A stretch of DNA of 64,000 nucleotides, taken from positions 930,001 through 994,000 of the forward strand of contig NZ_JAFJYC010000001.1 in NCBI RefSeq assembly GCF_018777395.1. Reading direction: 5' to 3'. The translations under genes were made by a program, and so were the position numbers. Numbering within the stretch: position 1 is the first letter of the stretch; every line of letters begins with the position of its first letter. Of this stretch, positions 59,425 through 64,000 are shown piece after piece. This DNA comes from Candidatus Sodalis endolongispinus. GTDB taxonomy: Bacteria; Pseudomonadota; Gammaproteobacteria; Enterobacterales; Enterobacteriaceae. The notes beneath the pieces are model-generated. The model did no database searches. It was not told where the DNA came from and was given only the letters and a program-made list of their open reading frames with translations.

Positions 59425-60569
59425 AAGCGCTCCGCGGCGGCGTCCAGTGTCTGATCGCCTTTGGCGAAGCACAGACGGATGAGTTTATGCGGGAAGGGGT
59501 CGGCGCAGAACACCGATAGCGGAATAGCGGCTACGCCGACATGGGTGGTGAGCCACTCACAAAAGCTGACGTCGTCTTTATCGGAGACGGCGCTATAATC
59601 CGCCAGCAGAAAATAGGTGCCTTCACAGGGCAGCAGTCGCAGCCGGCTGGGCGCCAGCGCCTGCAACAGGTGGTCGCGCCGTTGGCGATAGAACGCCGGC
59701 AGCTGCTGCCAGTGCGCCGGCTCCTGGCGTAACATATCGGCGAGGGCCAGCTGTGCCGGCGTGTTGACGGCGAAGGTCAGATATTGGTGTATTTTGCGTA
59801 CCTCGACGCTCAAGGCCGCCGGCGCTACGCAATAACCGACTTTCCAGCCGGTCATATGGTATGTCTTGCCGAAGGAGGAAACGGCAATGGCGCGCTGGCG
59901 CAGTCCGTCATGGGCAAGCATGCTTTGATGGCCGCTAGCGGCAAAACAGATATGTTCATACACTTCATCGCTCAAGACATAGATTTCCCGATCGGCGATG
60001 GCCTGCCACAGCCGCTGGAAATCCCCCGCCTGCCAGACGCTGGCCGAGGGATTATGCGGCGTGTTGAGGATAACAAGCCGGGTGCGGTCGCTCAGCACCT
60101 CGCCAAACTGCGCCCAGTCAACGCGAAACGCCGGCGGCTGCAGTGCAAGACGACGCGTGACGCCGCCGGCCAGCTCGACCGCCAGCCCGTAGCTGTCATA
60201 GCTGGGATCGAAGCAGACAACCTCATCTCCCGGCCGCACTAAGGCGCTGATGGCGGCGAACAGGGCCTCTGTCGCGCCGGCGGTGACGGTCACCTCGGCA
60301 TCGGCGTCGGGACGCCAGCCGTAGAGTTGCGCGGTTTTATCGGCGATGGACTCGCGCAGCGGCGCGACGCCGGTCATCGGAGCATATTGATTGGCGCCCT
60401 GGCTGACATGCCATGCCAATCTGGATTTCAAATAGTCGGGACCGTCGAAATCGGGAAAGCCCTGAGACAAATTAATCGCCTGGTGGCGTTGCGCTAGCGC
60501 ACTCATCCTGGTAAAGATGGTGGTGCCCAGCGCCGGCAGTTTACTTTGTGGGACAAGCGGGGTACTCAT
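59412..60569 (-). CDS. ybdL: Methionine aminotransferase (YbdL-like, PLP-dependent)
   Basis: A 385-residue fold-type I aminotransferase close to E. coli YbdL (386 aa), which prefers methionine, histidine and phenylalanine. INLSQGFPDFDGPDYLK, NTPHNPSASVW, SDEVYEHI and the PLP-lysine site SSFGKTYHMTGWKVGY are present. The start ATG 60569 (MSTPLVPQSKLPALGT) is that of the family. Its stop overlaps the yafV start by 13 bp, so the two form an operon for transamination with glutamine and removal of the product by omega-amidase. ybdL is intact, yafV is not. Confidence 0.9.
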   Translation of the reverse strand: MSTPLVPQSKLPALGTTIFTRMSALAQRHQAINLSQGFPDFDGPDYLKSRLAWHVSQGANQYAPMTGVAPLRESIADKTAQLYGWRPDADAEVTVTAGATEALFAAISALVRPGDEVVCFDPSYDSYGLAVELAGGVTRRLALQPPAFRVDWAQFGEVLSDRTRLVILNTPHNPSASVWQAGDFQRLWQAIADREIYVLSDEVYEHICFAASGHQSMLAHDGLRQRAIAVSSFGKTYHMTGWKVGYCVAPAALSVEVRKIHQYLTFAVNTPAQLALADMLRQEPAHWQQLPAFYRQRRDHLLQALAPSRLRLLPCEGTYFLLADYSAVSDKDDVSFCEWLTTHVGVAAIPLSVFCADPFPHKLIRLCFAKGDQTLDAAAERLCRL

Positions 60570-60783
60570 GGCTAATATGACTCCTGATAGCCGGGTTTTG
60601 CGCCAATATAACATGCTGGCTATAATTGACAATCAAGACGTGTAGACGGCTAAATGCCCGATACACGCTTGGTCAAAATTATTGAATAGCGTCAACAAAA
60701 CTATTCAGTGACAATCACCGTCGAAAGCCTTCATGATGAAGGTCCTTTCGGCAATATGACGGATACTTATTGGCATGATTACG

Positions 60784-61359
60784 ATGAAAAAGACGTTGTT
60801 ACCGCTGGCTACCGGGCTGCTGATCGCTTCAGGTTTCGCCCAGGCAAAAACGGAAACCTACCATCTGGATCCCAATCATACTTCGCTGGTGTTCTCGTGG
60901 AATCACTTCGGTTTTTCCAACCCCACCGCCAACTTCTCCGATATTACCGGTACCATTGTGCTGGACGATACGGCAATCGAGAATGCCAAAGTGGACGTCA
61001 CCATCCCGGTCAAAACTGTGGATACGCATGTGCAGGCGTTAACGGATGAATTTAAAGGCGCGGAGTATTTTGATCAGAAGCAGTTCCCTAATGCGACGTT
61101 TCACAGCACCAAAATCGTCAGCAAGGGCGATAATCGTTATCAGGTCTATGGCAATCTGACGATCAAGGGCATCAGCCGCCCGGTGATCCTGGATGCGGTG
61201 CTGAACAAGCAGGGCGAGCACCCCATGGCTAAAAAAGCCACCGTGGGTTTTAATGCCACCACGACTATTAAGCGTTCGATGTTTAAAATGGGGCAGTTCG
61301 TGCCCAACGTGAGCGATGACGTCACTATCAGCATTTCGACAGAAGCGCTGGCGAAATAA
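60784..61359 (+). CDS. yceI: YceI-family periplasmic lipid-binding protein
   Basis: A 191-residue exported protein, the same length as E. coli YceI. A signal peptide (LLPLATGLLIASGFAQA) precedes the lipocalin-like YceI domain: YHLDPNHTSLVFSWNHFGFSNPTANFSDITGTIVLDD, PNATFHSTKIVSKGDNRYQVYGNLTIKGISRPVILDA and VSDDVTISISTEAL. The family binds polyprenoids. Identity to E. coli YceI is moderate, so it may be a paralogue. ATG 60784 begins the signal peptide; another ATG lies 9 bp upstream. The frame is intact and a terminator follows. Confidence 0.85.
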   Translation: MKKTLLPLATGLLIASGFAQAKTETYHLDPNHTSLVFSWNHFGFSNPTANFSDITGTIVLDDTAIENAKVDVTIPVKTVDTHVQALTDEFKGAEYFDQKQFPNATFHSTKIVSKGDNRYQVYGNLTIKGISRPVILDAVLNKQGEHPMAKKATVGFNATTTIKRSMFKMGQFVPNVSDDVTISISTEALAK

Positions 61360-61418
61360 TACCCGGCGCGCCGCTCATGCCGGCGTGACCTTGCCGCCAT
61401 CCCGGCGCGATCTCTGCC

Positions 61419-61450
61419 GCCCTGCCTCTTCGTGACGCGGGGCTTTTTTT
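61419..61450 (+). terminator. Terminator after yceI-like gene
   Basis: GCCCTGC and GCGGGGC form a 7-bp stem (one G-U) around CTCTTCGTGAC, followed by seven Ts. Confidence 0.85.
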
Positions 61451-61891
61451 AGCCACGGGCATCGCCGGCGGCAGCACATCGCGCAACCCAATCCAGGCCG
61501 CGGCAATTACCAAAACGGTGCGGCCGGCTCGGTTGCCGCCCTGGGTGATGCTGGCAACAGCGGTGTTCGCCGCCGCGCCGGCGTGGAATCGGAACGCCGT
61601 GCCCGGTGCTGAATTCGACCGCCGCGTTTAGCGCGGAATGCCGCCGCCAGCCTGCCGTCGCTCTGGCACGGAATCTGCCAGAGGCACGACCTGTTATTGT
61701 TGCCTTATGCGCCTCGCGCCATGTCCTCTCGGTACCATTATGCGATACAATTATCAACAGACTTATTATCTGCCCATTTTATGAGATAGCGCAAACCGCC
61801 CGTCGGACGGCGCTTCTCGCGGTACTGGCATTCCGGTAAACTGCTGCCGGAAAATATCATTTATCGCCAGCCTTGATTGAGGGACGACCCC
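61451..61891. other. Spacer where fadE would be expected; no gene recognised
   Basis: In E. coli fadE lies beside gmhA. No fadE sequence was recognised in these 440 bp. Short GC-rich frames occur on both strands without ribosome sites. The gmhA promoter should lie in the AT-rich part around 61730-61870. Confidence 0.45.
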
Positions 61892-62476
61892 ATGTGTCAG
61901 GATTTGATCCGCAACGAACTTAATGAAGCCCTGCAAACGCTGCAAAACTTTCTCAGCGATGAGCACCATATTCAGTCTATCGAAGACGCAGCTAAACTTA
62001 TCGCCGACACCTTCAAAGCCGGCGGGAAAGTGCTCTCCTGCGGTAACGGCGGCTCACATTGCGACGCGATGCATTTCGCCGAAGAATTGACCGGACGCTA
62101 TCGCGAGAATCGCCCGGGCTATCCCGCTATCGCCATCTCCGATCCCAGCCATCTGTCCTGTGTGAGCAATGATTTCGGCTATGAGCAGGTCTTTTCACGC
62201 TACGTAGAAGCGGTGGGCAACAAGGGCGATGTGCTGGTCGGCATCTCAACCTCCGGCAACTCGGCGAACATTATCCGCGCTATCGATGCCGCGCGCGCCA
62301 AAGGCATGCGGGTTATTGTCCTCACCGGCAAAGAGGGCGGCAAAATGGCCGGCAGCGCGGATGTGGAAATTCGCGTGCCGCATTTCGGCTATGCCGACCG
62401 TATTCAGGAAATCCATATTAAGGCTATCCATATCTTGATACTGCTTATCGAGAAAGAAATGGTGGCGCACGGATAA
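61892..62476 (+). CDS. gmhA: Sedoheptulose-7-phosphate isomerase GmhA (LpcA)
   Basis: A 194-residue protein (E. coli 192). It starts [13 protein letters not shown] and has the SIS-domain sugar-phosphate motif [30 protein letters not shown], with His and Glu of the zinc site, [16 protein letters not shown], and the second zinc His in [14 protein letters not shown]. It makes D-glycero-heptose-7-phosphate, the first step to the LPS inner core. ATG 61892 corresponds to the family start. The frame is intact; retention of LPS heptose synthesis fits a cell with an outer membrane. Confidence 0.96.
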   Translation: MCQDLIRNELNEALQTLQNFLSDEHHIQSIEDAAKLIADTFKAGGKVLSCGNGGSHCDAMHFAEELTGRYRENRPGYPAIAISDPSHLSCVSNDFGYEQVFSRYVEAVGNKGDVLVGISTSGNSANIIRAIDAARAKGMRVIVLTGKEGGKMAGSADVEIRVPHFGYADRIQEIHIKAIHILILLIEKEMVAHG

Positions 62477-62510
62477 CCCTGATCGGCAGGGGAGTGGACA
62501 GGAGAGGGGC

Positions 62511-63278
62511 ATGTGTGAATTACTCGGCATGAGCGCCAATGTGCCAACGGATATCTGTTTCAGTTTTTCCGGCCTGGTGCAGCGCGGCGGTGGAACCGGA
62601 CCGCACAAAGATGGCTGTGGAATCACCTTCTACGAAGGACTGGGCTGCCGCACGTTCAAGGATCCGCTGCCCAGCATCGACTCGCCCATCGCCCGGCTGG
62701 TGCAGGATTATCCGATCAAATCCTGCGCGGTGGTGCCCCACATCCGTCAAGCCAATCGCGGTAGAGTGGCGCTGGAAAATACCCATCCTTTCACCCGCGA
62801 ACTCTGGGGGCGCCACTGGACCTTCGCCCATAACGGCCAATTGCGTGGCTACCGGACGCTGCAAACCGGCAATTTTCGCCCGGTGGGGCAGACAGACAGC
62901 GAGCAGGCGTTTTGTTGGTTGCTGGCGCGCCTGGCGGAACGCTACCCGCACACGCCGCGTCACTGGCCGTCGGTGTTCCGTTATATTGCCGAGTTGGCGG
63001 ATACGCTGCGGCAAAAAGGAATATTCAATATGCTGCTATCCGATGGCTGCTACGTAATGGGCTATTGTGCCAGCCACCTGTATTGGATCACCCGGCGCGC
63101 GCCCTTTGGCAAAGCCACGCTGCTCGATCAGGATGTAAAAATCGATTTTCAAAAGCAGACCACGCCCAACGACGTGGTCACGGTGATAGCCACCCAGCCG
63201 CTGACCGGCAATGAAACCTGGCAGCGGGTGGCACCGGCGGAGTGGGTGTTATTCCGGCTTGGCGAGCGCGAATTGTGA
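62511..63278 (+). CDS. yafJ: YafJ, class II glutamine amidotransferase-family protein
   Basis: A 255-residue protein, the same length as E. coli YafJ. The nucleophilic Cys2 follows the initiator Met (MCELLGMSANVP). The Ntn-type pattern PHIRQANRGRVALENTHPF, WTFAHNGQLRGY and GQTDSEQAFCWLL is preserved. It is a glutaminase-like domain without a partner domain; in vivo function is unknown. GGAGAGGGGC precedes ATG 62511. It follows gmhA by 34 bp, as in E. coli. The frame is intact, and its 3' end overlaps yafK by 30 bp. Confidence 0.95.
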   Translation: MCELLGMSANVPTDICFSFSGLVQRGGGTGPHKDGCGITFYEGLGCRTFKDPLPSIDSPIARLVQDYPIKSCAVVPHIRQANRGRVALENTHPFTRELWGRHWTFAHNGQLRGYRTLQTGNFRPVGQTDSEQAFCWLLARLAERYPHTPRHWPSVFRYIAELADTLRQKGIFNMLLSDGCYVMGYCASHLYWITRRAPFGKATLLDQDVKIDFQKQTTPNDVVTVIATQPLTGNETWQRVAPAEWVLFRLGEREL

Positions 63279-63977
63279 CACAACCGTTGCGCCGCTTTGC
63301 AACATCAGCGGCGCGCTTATCGCATACTGACCATTCACTACCGATACCGCCGGCGGTTGATGGTGTTCGGCGAAATAGGCGTAACCGGGTGCAAGCTGGC
63401 TCCAGAATTTGTAATTGGCTGAATAACGATGGCGCTGCATATTTGCCGGCGTCATGCGAAACGGAAATATATTAATCTTTACCTGCGCCTGACCATTAAG
63501 CAATGCATCTTCCACATAGCGATAAATCTCCGCAATCGAAGAATTCGTCATGGCATAGCAGCCGATAGAGCGGCAATCGCCGTGAATCATCAGCTTGGCG
63601 CCTGAATAGCCCTGCGCCCGGTCATAGTCATTGGGGAAACCGATATTAATGGCGCGATAATAATGACTGTTCGGATTCAGATTGAGCGTATCAATGGCGT
63701 AAAAACCTTCCGGGCTCATGAAGTCGCCTTCAAGCCGCTTCGGGCCCAGTCCGCCGGAGAACTTGCAAATTTGAAAGCTGTTCACCAAATGGTATGCATT
63801 ACCCATCTTGGCATACAGTTCCAAAATGCGCTCTTCTTTAAAGACCTGAATAAATACCGGTGAGCCTAATAATTGTTGCTTAAGTTCCTGGCCAACTTTT
63901 GCCTGATCGCTAGCGTAACCGTACGCCGGTAATAAAAAAAGCATCGCCAACAGCAGCGCGAATCTGCGCATTGTCAT
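63249..63977 (-). CDS. dpaA: YafK (DpaA/LdtF), L,D-transpeptidase-family Lpp amidase
   Basis: A 242-residue exported protein (E. coli YafK 246 aa). A signal peptide (FALLLAMLFLLPAYGYA) precedes the YkuD-type domain with the catalytic pattern LMIHGDCRSIGCYAMTNSSI (His, Ser, Gly, Cys). In E. coli it detaches Braun lipoprotein from peptidoglycan rather than acting as a true transpeptidase. The frame is intact, convergent and overlapping with yafJ by 30 bp. A murein hydrolase partner, mltD, is broken in this genome. Confidence 0.93.
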   Translation of the reverse strand: MTMRRFALLLAMLFLLPAYGYASDQAKVGQELKQQLLGSPVFIQVFKEERILELYAKMGNAYHLVNSFQICKFSGGLGPKRLEGDFMSPEGFYAIDTLNLNPNSHYYRAINIGFPNDYDRAQGYSGAKLMIHGDCRSIGCYAMTNSSIAEIYRYVEDALLNGQAQVKINIFPFRMTPANMQRHRYSANYKFWSQLAPGYAYFAEHHQPPAVSVVNGQYAISAPLMLQSGATVVSQFALAKPE

Positions 63978-64000
63978 TCCTGTATCATCAAATAAATGAG

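Overview
The window is a piece of the chromosome of an enterobacterium undergoing genome decay, most likely a Sodalis-type insect endosymbiont (best fit Sodalis glossinidius). This rests on an enterobacterial 16S rRNA gene, an E. coli/Yersinia-like gene order, moderately high GC, and many recently broken genes that are still recognisable (nonsense codons, one- or two-base frameshifts, small deletions) among intact housekeeping genes. The species call is inference; no database search was possible.

Three blocks of E. coli-like synteny are joined end to end. Block 1 (about 0.5-32 kb) matches the yfcZ-mlaA-yfdC-argW-alaC-ypdAB-glk-mntH-nupC-gltX-valU-lysV part of the E. coli map. It carries a cytochrome c maturation operon (ccmABCDEFGHI, minus strand). 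Between tRNA-Arg (argW) and alaC lies a 9 kb gene-poor island with a P4-type integrase relic, two tandem PAS/LuxR-type regulator pseudogenes, several tiny ORFs, a KGG-repeat stress protein and a guanidine-II riboswitch in front of sugE/gdx. Block 2 (about 34-47 kb) is yfiL-aroF-tyrA-pheA-raiA-bamD-rluD-pgeF-clpB followed by an rRNA operon. Block 3 (about 48.5-64 kb) is aspU-yafD-mltD-gloB-yafS-rnhA-dnaQ-aspV-yafV-gmhA-yafJ-yafK. The block 1/2 junction holds an integrase tail at tRNA-Lys and an IS2-like element. The block 2/3 junction is the rRNA operon itself, which looks like a recombinant of the E. coli rrnG and rrnH loci.

The rRNA operon has P1/P2 promoters, boxA, 16S, tRNA-Ile, tRNA-Ala, a second boxA, 5S and tRNA-Asp, but the 23S gene is reduced to about 24 nt of its two ends: an almost exact excision. 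Downstream, where E. coli has dkgB and yafC, there is the N-terminal half of a CarA-like carbapenam synthetase translationally coupled to a CarG-like carbapenem resistance protein, a relic of an antibiotic cluster.

Functional picture: cytochrome c maturation is being lost (ccmE, F and G broken; ccmB missing about 26 residues). The tyrosine branch is lost here (aroF and tyrA both carry amber codons), while pheA is intact although its leader peptide is ruined. The pyruvate sensor kinase ypdA is broken but its regulator ypdB is intact. Also broken are alaC, the yghZ 3' end, mltD, a puuE-like deacetylase, yafV, yfiL and ypdK. Translation, replication, protein quality control and envelope genes (gltX, dnaQ, rnhA, clpB, bamD, rluD, gmhA, mlaA) are retained. 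Several intergenic regions hold short tandem repeat arrays starting at or next to gene 3' ends.
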